This document shows positions 51,034 to 59,201 of a DNA stretch of 64,000 bases, piece by piece. A program made the position numbers and the translations under genes. Below the pieces are notes generated by a model. The model did no database searches. It saw only the letters and a list, made by a program, of their open reading frames with translations, and was not told where the DNA came from. Origin of the DNA: Flavobacterium rivuli WB 3.3-2 = DSM 21788 (GTDB lineage: Bacteria; Bacteroidota; Bacteroidia; Flavobacteriales; Flavobacteriaceae); contig NZ_KB899970.1 in the NCBI RefSeq assembly GCF_000378485.1, positions 1 to 64,000 of the forward strand, in the 5' to 3' direction. How positions within the stretch are numbered: position 1 is the first letter of the stretch; each line of letters opens with the position of its first letter.

Positions 51034-51510
51034 CTATTTATTAAGCCACCATATACTGGCATTAAGTGCTGATGCATAGGTTACCCAAATTAAATAAGGT
51101 ATAAAAAGATAACCGGCAATTTTACTTACTTTTTTAAACTGTGCATAGGTTTCATAGATCATTAGCCAGAGCAGCACGATCTCTATTAATGCAAGTAACG
51201 GGTTTTTCAGGCCAAAAAACAAATAGGACCACAGGGCATTTAGTGCAAGCTGTATGGCAAAATAGGTAAGGCTCTTACGAACCACATCTGCCTCATACTC
51301 TATGCGGCCCCAAACAAGCCCTGCTGCAATACCCATAAAAATGTAAAGTGTTGTCCATGCAACAGGAAAAGCCCAGTTAGGAGGGGTAAAGGACGGCTTG
51401 TTAAGAGTGGGGTACCATGTGTTTACACTGGTTTGCGTTACATTACTGGACAGGTAACCCACAACAAGGCAGGTAACTACCATTACCAGGATCTTATATA
51501 ATTTAGACAT
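51034..51510 (-). CDS. TspO/MBR family membrane protein
   Basis: A 158-residue, five-helix membrane protein of the tryptophan-rich sensory/TspO family. It has the signature W-Y-P-x-L-N-K-P-x-F-x-P-P-N-W in helix 1-2, and ALNALWSYLFFGLKNPL in helix 4. Members bind porphyrins and cholesterol-like ligands; the function here is unknown. The ATG at 51510 gives the family N-terminus (MSKLYKILVMVV). A longer frame upstream to 51573 has a Cys-rich stretch that does not fit. It is divergent from mvaD, with which it shares a gap of 145 bases. Confidence 0.92.
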   Translation of the reverse strand: MSKLYKILVMVVTCLVVGYLSSNVTQTSVNTWYPTLNKPSFTPPNWAFPVAWTTLYIFMGIAAGLVWGRIEYEADVVRKSLTYFAIQLALNALWSYLFFGLKNPLLALIEIVLLWLMIYETYAQFKKVSKIAGYLFIPYLIWVTYASALNASIWWLNK

Positions 51511-51610
51511 ACGTGTATTTTTTGCAATACCAAAGTTAAAGTTATTACACGAAGATTTGCAGAGAAGGCACAAAGTTTCACAAAGATTTTAGTAGTTTAA
51601 ATTCCTCAAA

Positions 51611-51638
51611 TTGCATCGGTACAAAAATGCTATCTTTG
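51611..51638 (+). promoter_or_regulatory. Promoter of mvaD
   Basis: The -33 TTG (51611-51613) and -7 TATCTTTG (51631-51638) are separated by 17 bases. The mvaD ATG at 51656 lies 18 bases further. Confidence 0.6.
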
Positions 51639-51655
51639 CACAAAACAGAAAAAGC

Positions 51656-52741
51656 ATGGCATCGGTACACGATTTTATACCTTCAGCATATACTCAAACA
51701 GTACAAAACGGCAGCTTTACATTTAGCGCTCCCAGCAATATAGCCCTTGTAAAATATTGGGGTAAAAAGGAAAACCAGGTACCGGCAAATCCATCTGTAA
51801 GCTTTACGCTTAACGATTGTAAAACAGTGACTACTCTTAATTTTGAAAAGAAAAATAATAATAGTGAATTTTCATTCGATTTCTTATTTGAAGGCCAGCC
51901 TAAAGACAGCTTCCGTCCTAAGATCGAAAAATTCTTTGAGAGGGTAGAGGTTTACCTTCCGTTTTTAAAAGAGTATCATTTTAGTATAAATACCCAAAAT
52001 ACGTTTCCGCACAGTTCGGGTATAGCATCGTCGGCTTCGGGTATGGCAGCACTTGCCATTAACCTTATGAGCCTTGAGCGATTGCTAAACCCTGAAATGA
52101 CCGATGCTTATTTTTACCAAAAGGCATCGTTCCTTGCGCGTTTAGGTTCTGGTAGTGCCTGCAGGAGTATTAAGGGTAGCGTAGTGGTTTGGGGTGAACA
52201 TGCAGAGATAGAAGGCAGTTCTGATTTATTTGGTGTCGAATTTCCGGCCACCGTTCACAACGTTTTTAAAACCTACCAGGATACTATTTTGCTCGTAGAT
52301 AAGGGCGAAAAACAGGTAAGCAGCACGCTTGGCCACGACCTTATGCACGGACACCCTTATGCCGAAAGGCGTTTTGCGCAGGCACATGAAAACTTATCGG
52401 CTTTAAAAAAGGCGCTTGTTGAGGGTGATGTTGATACTTTTATAAAGATTACAGAGAGCGAAGCACTTACGCTGCACGCCATGATGATGACCAGCCAACC
52501 CTATTTTATACTGATGAAGCCTAACACACTGCAAATTATAAATGCAATATGGAAATTTAGGCAGGAAACCCAACTGCCTGTATGTTTTACGCTTGATGCC
52601 GGTGCAAATGTGCATGTGCTGTATCCTGAAAACGTTAGCGCTGAAGTTTTGCAATTTATTACGTCAGAATTACTTGGCTATTGCCAAAACAGTCAGTACA
52701 TTTGCGACAAAATTGGCACCGGGGCGCAACCCCTTAATTAA
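51656..52741 (+). CDS. mvaD: Diphosphomevalonate decarboxylase
   Basis: A GHMP-superfamily enzyme of about 361 residues that converts mevalonate diphosphate to isopentenyl diphosphate using ATP. The start is the ATG at 51656, following the promoter, and begins MASVHDFIPS. Family motifs are APSNIALVKYWGKKENQVPA, the phosphate loop HSSGIASSASGMAALAI, and the GSACRSI segment with the catalytic Ser/Arg. The C-terminal DAGANVHVLY contains the substrate-binding Asp. It is followed 73 bases on by mevalonate kinase, so the two form a mevalonate-pathway operon. Confidence 0.94.
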   Translation: MASVHDFIPSAYTQTVQNGSFTFSAPSNIALVKYWGKKENQVPANPSVSFTLNDCKTVTTLNFEKKNNNSEFSFDFLFEGQPKDSFRPKIEKFFERVEVYLPFLKEYHFSINTQNTFPHSSGIASSASGMAALAINLMSLERLLNPEMTDAYFYQKASFLARLGSGSACRSIKGSVVVWGEHAEIEGSSDLFGVEFPATVHNVFKTYQDTILLVDKGEKQVSSTLGHDLMHGHPYAERRFAQAHENLSALKKALVEGDVDTFIKITESEALTLHAMMMTSQPYFILMKPNTLQIINAIWKFRQETQLPVCFTLDAGANVHVLYPENVSAEVLQFITSELLGYCQNSQYICDKIGTGAQPLN

Positions 52742-52814
52742 ACATTTGTTAAGTTAAACTAAGGTGCTGTTTTTTACGTACCTTTATACATAAATAGATA
52801 CATTACAGACACCA

Positions 52815-53753
52815 ATGAAAGGACCCTTATTTTACTCGAAAATATTGCTTTTTGGAGAACATGGCATTAACAAGGGCTCCAAAGGATTGTCTATTCCCTA
52901 TAACTTTTATAACGGCGGCCTTAAGGTAGATGATACCGATAGCGAAGTTGCCAAAAAATCGAACCAGAGCCTTAGAGGTTTTGTTGCGTATTTAGAAAAA
53001 CTTCAGGCAGAAGAGCCGGGCCTTGTAACGTTTGATATTGCCACGCTAAAGCTTAATGTAGAGGCAGGTATGTATTTTGACAGCAGTATTCCGCAGGGAT
53101 ATGGCATAGGCAGTAGTGGTGCTCTTGTAGCGGCCATTTATGACCAGTATGCCGATAATAAGATCACCATTCTTGAAAATCTTACCCAGGAAAAACTGCT
53201 TACCCTAAAAAAGATATTCAGTAAAATGGAGTCGTACTTTCACGGCACCAGCTCGGGCTTAGACCCTCTTAATAGCTACCTTAGCATTCCTATCCTTATC
53301 AATTCTCACGATAGTATAGAGGCTACAGGTATACCCATGCAAAACCTTGAAGGTAAAGGTGCCATCTTTTTATTAGACTCCGGTATAGTAAAAGAAACCG
53401 CCCCAATGGTACAAATATTTATGGAGAGTCTTAAAGATAAAGGTTTCCGTGCCATGATAAAAAACCAGTTCCTTAAGTATACAGATGCTTCTATCGAAAG
53501 CTTTTTACAGGGCGATGCGAGGGCACTTTTCTCTAATACTAAAAAACTGAGTAAAGTAGTGTTTAATAACTTTAAGCCCATGATTCCTGTTGAGTTTCAT
53601 GAACTGTGGCAAAAAGGTATAGAGACTAATGACTATTACCTTAAGCTTTGCGGTTCTGGCGGTGGTGGTTACATATTAGGCTTTGCGCCGGATATAGACA
53701 GGGCTAAAAATGCATTAACCGGACATAAAGTTGAGGTAGTTTACCAGTTTTAA
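52815..53753 (+). CDS. Mevalonate kinase-like GHMP kinase
   Basis: A 312-residue GHMP kinase that phosphorylates mevalonate (or a closely related substrate) for isoprenoid synthesis. The N-terminal KILLFGEHGINKGSKGL matches mevalonate kinase. The ATP loop QGYGIGSSGA is at 94-103, MESYFHGTSSGLDPL is the third motif, and LKLCGSGGGGYILGF closes the fold. The flanking mvaD gene supports the assignment. The next frame begins one base after its stop. Confidence 0.9.
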   Translation: MKGPLFYSKILLFGEHGINKGSKGLSIPYNFYNGGLKVDDTDSEVAKKSNQSLRGFVAYLEKLQAEEPGLVTFDIATLKLNVEAGMYFDSSIPQGYGIGSSGALVAAIYDQYADNKITILENLTQEKLLTLKKIFSKMESYFHGTSSGLDPLNSYLSIPILINSHDSIEATGIPMQNLEGKGAIFLLDSGIVKETAPMVQIFMESLKDKGFRAMIKNQFLKYTDASIESFLQGDARALFSNTKKLSKVVFNNFKPMIPVEFHELWQKGIETNDYYLKLCGSGGGGYILGFAPDIDRAKNALTGHKVEVVYQF

Positions 53754-53754
53754 T

Positions 53755-54348
53755 ATGATTACATGGCTCGATAACTCTACACCGGTAAGTGCTACAACAA
53801 TAGCATTATTGCGTACTTTTTTTGTGGGTTTTGGTTTAATAATTCCGGCATTACTTTATGTAAAGCCTAAAAAATCACCCGATTTTAAAAATATCTTTAT
53901 TGCCACATCCATACAGATAATCCGTTTAATAGGGATACTCTATTTTATATTATGGGTTTTAGATGCCCAAAGCGCAACATCTATCGCTCCTGCAGAAGGA
54001 GGGTATGCTGTTACCATGGGGCCACCTTTTTACATTGGAGGTTCATTTTACATTTTCTGGCTTACACCACTTATCTTTTTACTTACCACACAGCTATTTT
54101 GGATTGCTAAAGTAAGAGCGAATAAAATAATAGTTTTAGTGCTGTCGTTGCTAATGCTTTTAAATTCTTTTAATGTATTCTCGCTCTTGCTAACCAAACT
54201 GAAAATAACTATGCCTATAGTGTGGGCATGGCCATCGGCAGATAATGGTATGTTTGCTGTAGCGGTATTGCTGCACTTATTTATGTTTGCCTGTATAGTA
54301 TTTACCACAATGGTGGTAAGCGGTAGGCTTAAAGAGAATAAAGTCTAA
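53755..54348 (+). CDS. Membrane protein of unknown function
   Basis: A 197-residue protein with four to five predicted membrane helices (about 20-40, 47-68, 95-116, 122-144 and 163-187). The first loop is KPKKSPDFKN. I recognise no family. It starts one base after mevalonate kinase and so is probably cotranscribed with it. The gene is AT-rich. It is the first of the genes that separate mevalonate kinase from the UbiA prenyltransferase. Confidence 0.65.
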   Translation: MITWLDNSTPVSATTIALLRTFFVGFGLIIPALLYVKPKKSPDFKNIFIATSIQIIRLIGILYFILWVLDAQSATSIAPAEGGYAVTMGPPFYIGGSFYIFWLTPLIFLLTTQLFWIAKVRANKIIVLVLSLLMLLNSFNVFSLLLTKLKITMPIVWAWPSADNGMFAVAVLLHLFMFACIVFTTMVVSGRLKENKV

Positions 54349-54423
54349 GAAAAATAGCCTGTTTTTAAGGTTTAGGATCCTTTTTATTCAACTATCTTTT
54401 CTCTTTGCGGCATTATATATTTA

Positions 54424-54431
54424 TATCTTTG
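54424..54431 (+). promoter_or_regulatory. -7 element of the Crp/Fnr gene
   Basis: TATCTTTG fits TAnnTTTG and ends 4 bases before the ATG at 54436, so the mRNA is expected to be leaderless. Confidence 0.55.
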
Positions 54432-54435
54432 AATA

Positions 54436-54999
54436 ATGCAGGCAAATTTACGCGAACATATAGAAAAAATAATATCGCTTACCGATGATGAGTTTGCTTT
54501 TGTACAATCTCATTTTATTACCAAACAGTTCAGCAGGCATGAATTTTTAATTACTTCAGGACAGCCTGTAAAGCATACTTACTTTGTTATTTCCGGACTT
54601 ATAAAGCTTATTCATACAGATGATAACGCAAAAGAGCATATTGTTGCTTTTGCAATGGAAGACTGGTGGGAAAGTGATTTTCAGGCATTTTATAAGGGTA
54701 CAAAAGCCACCATGTCTTTACAATGCCTGGAAGATACAACCGTATTGTGCCTTACTTTAGATGGGTATAATAGCTTGTGTTCCGGGCTCAATAAAATGGA
54801 ATATTTTTTCCTTAAAAAAGCCAATGCGGGCCATATTGCAGCGCAACAACGTATCTTGTCTTTCCTGACTTCTAATGCCAGAGAGCGTTATGAAATGTTG
54901 CTTAAGCGTTATCCATCCTTATTTCAAAGAGTGCCTAAAACACAATTAGCTTCTTATCTTGGGGTTTCGCGCGAAACATTGAGCAGGCTTTCTACATAA
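54436..54999 (+). CDS. Crp/Fnr-family transcription regulator
   Basis: A 187-residue regulator. The N-terminal cyclic-nucleotide-binding-like domain (about 25-130) has ITSGQPVKHTYFVISGLIKL. The C-terminal helix-turn-helix is TQLASYLGVSRETLSRL. Residues R179, E180 and R184 form the RETxxR pattern that CRP uses to read TGTGA half-sites; many Bacteroidetes members have other residues there. No cAMP-binding Arg/Ser pair is recognisable, so the effector is unknown. The protein ends soon after the recognition helix. A perfect TGTGA-N6-TCACA palindrome lies 19 bases after its stop. Confidence 0.92.
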   Translation: MQANLREHIEKIISLTDDEFAFVQSHFITKQFSRHEFLITSGQPVKHTYFVISGLIKLIHTDDNAKEHIVAFAMEDWWESDFQAFYKGTKATMSLQCLEDTTVLCLTLDGYNSLCSGLNKMEYFFLKKANAGHIAAQQRILSFLTSNARERYEMLLKRYPSLFQRVPKTQLASYLGVSRETLSRLST

Positions 55000-55017
55000 T
55001 TTTGACCGTATATTCTT

Positions 55018-55033
55018 TGTGATGTTTGTCACA
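55018..55033. promoter_or_regulatory. CRP-type operator palindrome
   Basis: TGTGATGTTTGTCACA matches the CRP consensus TGTGA-N6-TCACA exactly. It sits between the Crp/Fnr gene and ridA, 52 bases before the ridA start. It is the obvious binding site for the adjacent regulator. Confidence 0.65.
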
Positions 55034-55085
55034 CCATGATTCCCCCGCTTATCATCAACTTTGAATAAATTTAAAAAATCAATTT

Positions 55086-55475
55086 ATGGAAAAGAGAATC
55101 ATAAATCCGTGGCAATGGCAGGACGAGCGCAGTTATGTACAGGCCGTTGAGGTGAAGAATGTAACGAGTACCTTATATGTATCAGGGCAAACAGCTATAA
55201 GTGCCGGTGGGCAATCAAGTGCTGCCGATATGAAAACGCAGTTACAACTCGCAATACAAAATTTGGAAGAAGTTATTACGCAAGCCGATTTTGAATGCAG
55301 CGGTATTGTAAGGCTAAATATATATACTACAAATACAGCGAAGCTTTGGCCTAATTTCCCTATACTTCAGGAATGGATCGCAAAGCATAACATTAAACAG
55401 GCTACAACATTATTTGAAGTTAAAAGCCTTTTTGAAACTTTAACCGTAGAGCTTGAAGCTACTGTAGTAAAGTAA
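55086..55475 (+). CDS. RidA/YjgF-family protein
   Basis: A 129-residue RidA-like protein. RidA enzymes hydrolyse reactive enamine/imine intermediates such as 2-aminoacrylate. It has the family strand LYVSGQTAIS, MKTQLQLAIQNLEEVI, and CSGIVRLNIYTTN. The catalytic Arg typically sits in VRLNIY, which matches. The C-terminus ends LFETLTVELEATVVK. The CRP-type palindrome upstream suggests control by the Crp/Fnr gene just before it. Confidence 0.92.
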   Translation: MEKRIINPWQWQDERSYVQAVEVKNVTSTLYVSGQTAISAGGQSSAADMKTQLQLAIQNLEEVITQADFECSGIVRLNIYTTNTAKLWPNFPILQEWIAKHNIKQATTLFEVKSLFETLTVELEATVVK

Positions 55476-55538
55476 TTTTTTTTATTGCTGCGCAGAGGTG
55501 TTTTAAGGTGTTAAAAGCCTTTTGCGCAGCAATTGTAT

Positions 55539-56558
55539 CTATACTGTTTGTACCGGTGTAAAGTAAGCGTCAGCGGCATGGGTTAAAACAAGTTTATCTA
55601 CTATTTGCTGTGTAAGGTCAGGATAGTCTACCTTAATGGGTTCTCCATTTAAAAGCCAGTCGGCAATAATATTTTCATATTTAGGTTTCAGGTTTTTTAC
55701 CACAGGTATACCCATGGCTTTCAGGGATGCTGCGTTGAGTTGCTGCTCATACTGGTTTTTCATTGGGATAACCAATAGTTTTTTACCTAAAAAAAGCGCT
55801 TCGGCAGGAGTTTCAAACCCTGCACCGCACAATACCCCTGTAGAAGATGCCATACTTTCTGTAAACTGTTCGCTGTTTATGGGGCGTATGGTAATATTTT
55901 TATGCACTACTTTTTTTGTGTTGTGCTTAGAAAAAACATCCCATTTGATCTTGGGATAAATAGAAAGACGTTTTATTAGTGTTTTATCATCATACGACGG
56001 TAAATAAACCGTGTAATGCCCTTTGTCAGAAATTTGCTGGTCGCGCACTTGTTTGCGTATAACGGGGGTAGATATGTTTTTGCCGTTAGCTTTAAAATGG
56101 AAACCATATTTTGCAGTAACCGGCGCATAATGGTCTAAAATAAAATGCCCCATCCTGTCGGGATGTTCTGCATGCGGGAATGAAGGGTCGAGTACGGCAC
56201 TTTGGTGGCTCAGTGCAATACATGGCACACTATGAATATAACATGCCCACGCCGATACTGGCTCAAAATCATTTACAACAAGGTCATATTCTTTAACGGG
56301 TAATTCCTGAATATTCTTTATAAGTTTCCTTGGGTTACTGCGGCGAATGGTTTTCCATAGGTCTACGCCGCCGCTTTTACCAAATATAAAGCTCAGGCCC
56401 CTAAATTGGTACTTAACCTTATAAGGCAATTTAAGGTCGCCCTGTATGCCGCTAACAAGTATATCTACACAGCCATGCTTTTCCAGGCACGGAATAATAT
56501 CAACAGCGCGGCTTAGATGCCCGTTACCTGTACCCTGTACTGCATAAAGAATTTTCAT
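55539..56558 (-). CDS. Glycosyltransferase (GT28/MurG-like)
   Basis: A 339-residue GT-B fold glycosyltransferase. The N-terminal AVQGTGNGHLSRAVDIIP matches the acceptor-binding loop (GxGHxxR). The C-terminal half has GVLCGAGFETPAEALFLGKK, the MurG/UGT nucleotide-sugar-binding region with the conserved Glu and Lys/Gln. Donor and acceptor are unknown; related proteins make glycolipids. It follows the GH1 gene by 28 bases on the same strand and ends next to ridA (convergent). Confidence 0.85.
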   Translation of the reverse strand: MKILYAVQGTGNGHLSRAVDIIPCLEKHGCVDILVSGIQGDLKLPYKVKYQFRGLSFIFGKSGGVDLWKTIRRSNPRKLIKNIQELPVKEYDLVVNDFEPVSAWACYIHSVPCIALSHQSAVLDPSFPHAEHPDRMGHFILDHYAPVTAKYGFHFKANGKNISTPVIRKQVRDQQISDKGHYTVYLPSYDDKTLIKRLSIYPKIKWDVFSKHNTKKVVHKNITIRPINSEQFTESMASSTGVLCGAGFETPAEALFLGKKLLVIPMKNQYEQQLNAASLKAMGIPVVKNLKPKYENIIADWLLNGEPIKVDYPDLTQQIVDKLVLTHAADAYFTPVQTV

Positions 56559-56586
56559 TCGTTGTTTAATTATTAGTTGTGTAATG

Positions 56587-57942
56587 CTATTCTAAAAACT
56601 CTTTAAACCAAAGCCCCGATTGTTTAATGGTACGCTTTTGCGTTTCAAAATCAACATGGATGAGCCCAAAGCGGGCATGGTATCCTTCGGCCCATTCAAA
56701 ATTATCGGTAAGGCTCCATACAAAATACCCTTGCACATTTACGCCTTCCTGTTTTGCCTTAAGTAATTGTGCCAAATGGTCCTGAATGTATTTTGTGCGT
56801 AATGTATCATTAACCTGGCCATCTGTAACTACATCCGGAAAAGCCGAACCATTCTCTGTAATCAGTATTTTCCGGATCCCTATATATTCGTTAAACCTTT
56901 TTAATAAATGATAAATAGACTCAGGGTATACTTCCCAGCCCATCTCGGTCAGTGTTTTAATGCCTCGCTTTTTTGCTGATATAAGCCTTGCGCCCATGTA
57001 TGGTGTAAAAAAAGATGCCTTAACCACTTCCCGGGTATAGCACTGCAGGCCAATAAAATCGAAATCAAAAGCCATAGCCTCAACATCACCAGGCTGTATG
57101 TAAGCATTCATGCGCCTTACTACAGGTAAATCTTCCTGAGGGTAGCCCATACCTAATATAGGCTCTATAAAAGCTCTGTTAAGTAATGTGTCTACGCGCT
57201 TAGCGGCAGCAATATCTCTTTTGCTACCCGATGCAGCTTCTATATACGTGCAGGAAAATGTAGTGCCTATGTTGCCATCCTTAACAATATCTCTCAATAC
57301 TTTGCCTCCGGCTGCGGTAGCAAGTGTAACATGGTGCACTGCCTTAAGGTAGTTGTAGATGCCCCTCCTGCCGGGAGCATGTATGCCTAAAAAATATCCG
57401 GCTCCTGTAAATACCGATGGTTCGTTCATAACCATCCAGTTCTTAACGCGGTCGCCAAAGCTGTTTGCGCAAACGGTAGCATAATCCGTAAGCCAGTTAA
57501 TGCTTTCGCGGTTGGTCCATCCGCCTTTAAGTTCAAGAGCATGGGGCAGGTCCCAGTGGTATAGTGTAACCCATGGTTCTATGCCGCACTCCAGTAAAAA
57601 ATCTATAATCCTGTTGTAATGGTCTATGCCTGCCTGGTTAACGGGTAACTGCCCGGTGGGCATTATGCGCGACCAGCTTAATGAAAACCTGAAATTCGGG
57701 ATGTTTAATTCGCGTATAAGCGCAACATCATCTTTATAGCAATTGTAAAAATCGCAGGCATCCATAGCATGGTGCCCGCTTTTTATCCTGCCTTTTTTTG
57801 CAGTAAAAACATCCCATATAGAGAGGCCTTTACCATCGGCTTCATGCGAGCCTTCTATCTGGAAGGCAGCCGTAGCAACGCCCCATTTGAAATCGTTTCC
57901 AAACAGTTCTTTATTCAATTGTAAATCAGGGGTTAAATCCAT
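56587..57942 (-). CDS. GH1 beta-glucosidase
   Basis: A 451-residue family 1 glycoside hydrolase, the usual length. The retaining acid/base is E174 in VMNEPSVF and the nucleophile is E363 in ITENGSAF. The start FKWGVATAAFQIEGSHEADG and VQGYFVWSLTDNFEWAEGY are family signatures. It has no signal peptide, so it is cytoplasmic and would hydrolyse beta-glucosides or beta-galactosides. Its downstream neighbour on the same strand is a glycosyltransferase. No beta-glucoside transporter is adjacent. Confidence 0.94.
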   Translation of the reverse strand: MDLTPDLQLNKELFGNDFKWGVATAAFQIEGSHEADGKGLSIWDVFTAKKGRIKSGHHAMDACDFYNCYKDDVALIRELNIPNFRFSLSWSRIMPTGQLPVNQAGIDHYNRIIDFLLECGIEPWVTLYHWDLPHALELKGGWTNRESINWLTDYATVCANSFGDRVKNWMVMNEPSVFTGAGYFLGIHAPGRRGIYNYLKAVHHVTLATAAGGKVLRDIVKDGNIGTTFSCTYIEAASGSKRDIAAAKRVDTLLNRAFIEPILGMGYPQEDLPVVRRMNAYIQPGDVEAMAFDFDFIGLQCYTREVVKASFFTPYMGARLISAKKRGIKTLTEMGWEVYPESIYHLLKRFNEYIGIRKILITENGSAFPDVVTDGQVNDTLRTKYIQDHLAQLLKAKQEGVNVQGYFVWSLTDNFEWAEGYHARFGLIHVDFETQKRTIKQSGLWFKEFLE

Positions 57943-58250
57943 TCAGCTAATACGATGCTCTTATTAGTGAAGAAAAGTTGACTTCATTGCCCTTAGCAAA
58001 AGCCACTCCCTGAACGATACCAGATATTTTAAGATGAAAGTTTTCATACTTATGCTTTTATTCAAAGTAATGTTATTATTGTTAACTGGTAATCAATTGG
58101 TTATTATTAAATTGTTAAGCTGCAATAAGCTTGTACTTTTGAATATATGCTTTTTTAAAGTATTATAAAATTTTTAACCCCTTTTACTTTTATCTTTACA
58201 AGCCGTTACAATAAATAAGGCAAAAAAAGGTTAAAAACTAAAAGCACTCT
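57943..58250. other. Intergenic gap between divergent GH1 and UbiA genes
   Basis: A 308-base AT-rich gap. A near -7 element, TATCTTTA (58191-58198), lies 52 bases before the UbiA start. No strict promoter was recognised for GH1 on the minus strand. No further structure was found. Confidence 0.4.
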
Positions 58251-59171
58251 ATGGCATCAAGGAAAACTAAACTGGTACTGGTTAAGATATTCAGCCTGTT
58301 TTCTGTGGTGCGTGGTTATAACATCCCTGTTATAGCGTTGGCGCAATACCTTTCAGCCATTTTTATATTAGATAAAGAGCGCCGTGCCCTCGATGTACTG
58401 CTCGATGGTAACCTTTTTCTTATTGTACTGGCATCATCGTTAACCATTGCTTCGGGCTACATCATCAATAATTTTTACGATGCGCAAAAGGATTTAATTA
58501 ACCGGCCTAAAAAATCCATGCTCGACAGGCTTGTAAGCCAGGGAACCAAGCTACAGGTATATTTTGTGCTTAACTTTATAGTGGTGTTGCTTGCCTTTTT
58601 AGTTTCGTGGCGGGCAGCGGTGTTTTTTTCGGTATACATATTCCTTATCTGGTTCTATTCGCACAAGCTTAAAAAGTACCCGTTAATAGGCAACCTTACT
58701 GCGGCTTTGCTGGCGGTGCTGCCTTTTTTTGGTATACTCATGTACTTTAAAAACTTTTATGAGGTAATTTTTGCGCATGCTACATTCCTGTATTTACTTA
58801 TCCTTATACGTGAACTTATAAAGGACCTTGAGAACATTCAGGGCGACCTCGTGGCTAATTACCGCACCATACCCGTAATGTTTGGCGAAAAGGTGGCAAA
58901 GAATATTATTATGGTGCTTGCATTCTCTACGCTTATACCTGTTTACCTTTTAGTTGATGTATATGAGGTGGGGTATATGGACATCTATTTTTACACAGGC
59001 ATGATAATTATGATTTTTTTCCTGTTCAAATTATGGAAGGCCGTGAGCCGTGAAGACTACCAGTTGCTGCATAATACCCTTAAAGCGCTCATTGTGGCGG
59101 GAGTATTTTGCATTGTACTTATAGATCCCTCTGTTTTAGTGCATGGCAGGCAGTTGTTATCTGCCATTTAA
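58251..59171 (+). CDS. UbiA-family prenyltransferase
   Basis: A 306-residue intramembrane prenyltransferase with about nine helices. The first Asp-rich motif is NNFYDAQKD (D77, D81), and the second is around ELIKDLENIQGDLVANY. Flavobacterial homologues are usually annotated geranylgeranylglycerol-phosphate geranylgeranyltransferase, but this substrate is not proven. It sits downstream of the mevalonate genes, separated by the inserted block, and 30 bases before a pseudouridine synthase. Confidence 0.85.
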   Translation: MASRKTKLVLVKIFSLFSVVRGYNIPVIALAQYLSAIFILDKERRALDVLLDGNLFLIVLASSLTIASGYIINNFYDAQKDLINRPKKSMLDRLVSQGTKLQVYFVLNFIVVLLAFLVSWRAAVFFSVYIFLIWFYSHKLKKYPLIGNLTAALLAVLPFFGILMYFKNFYEVIFAHATFLYLLILIRELIKDLENIQGDLVANYRTIPVMFGEKVAKNIIMVLAFSTLIPVYLLVDVYEVGYMDIYFYTGMIIMIFFLFKLWKAVSREDYQLLHNTLKALIVAGVFCIVLIDPSVLVHGRQLLSAI

Positions 59172-59182
59172 TCTTATCTTTG
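59154..59182 (+). promoter_or_regulatory. Promoter of the pseudouridine synthase gene
   Basis: The -33 TTG (59154-59156) and -7 TATCTTTG (59175-59182) are spaced by 18 bases, and the ATG at 59202 follows 19 bases later. It overlaps the 3' end of the UbiA gene. Confidence 0.6.
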
Positions 59183-59201
59183 CAAAAATATTTGCATTAT
59201 A

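Noticed and set aside
51511..51573. N-terminal extension of TspO with Cys-rich residues
   Set aside because: It runs into a dispersed repeat (51546-51586) and does not match the family start.
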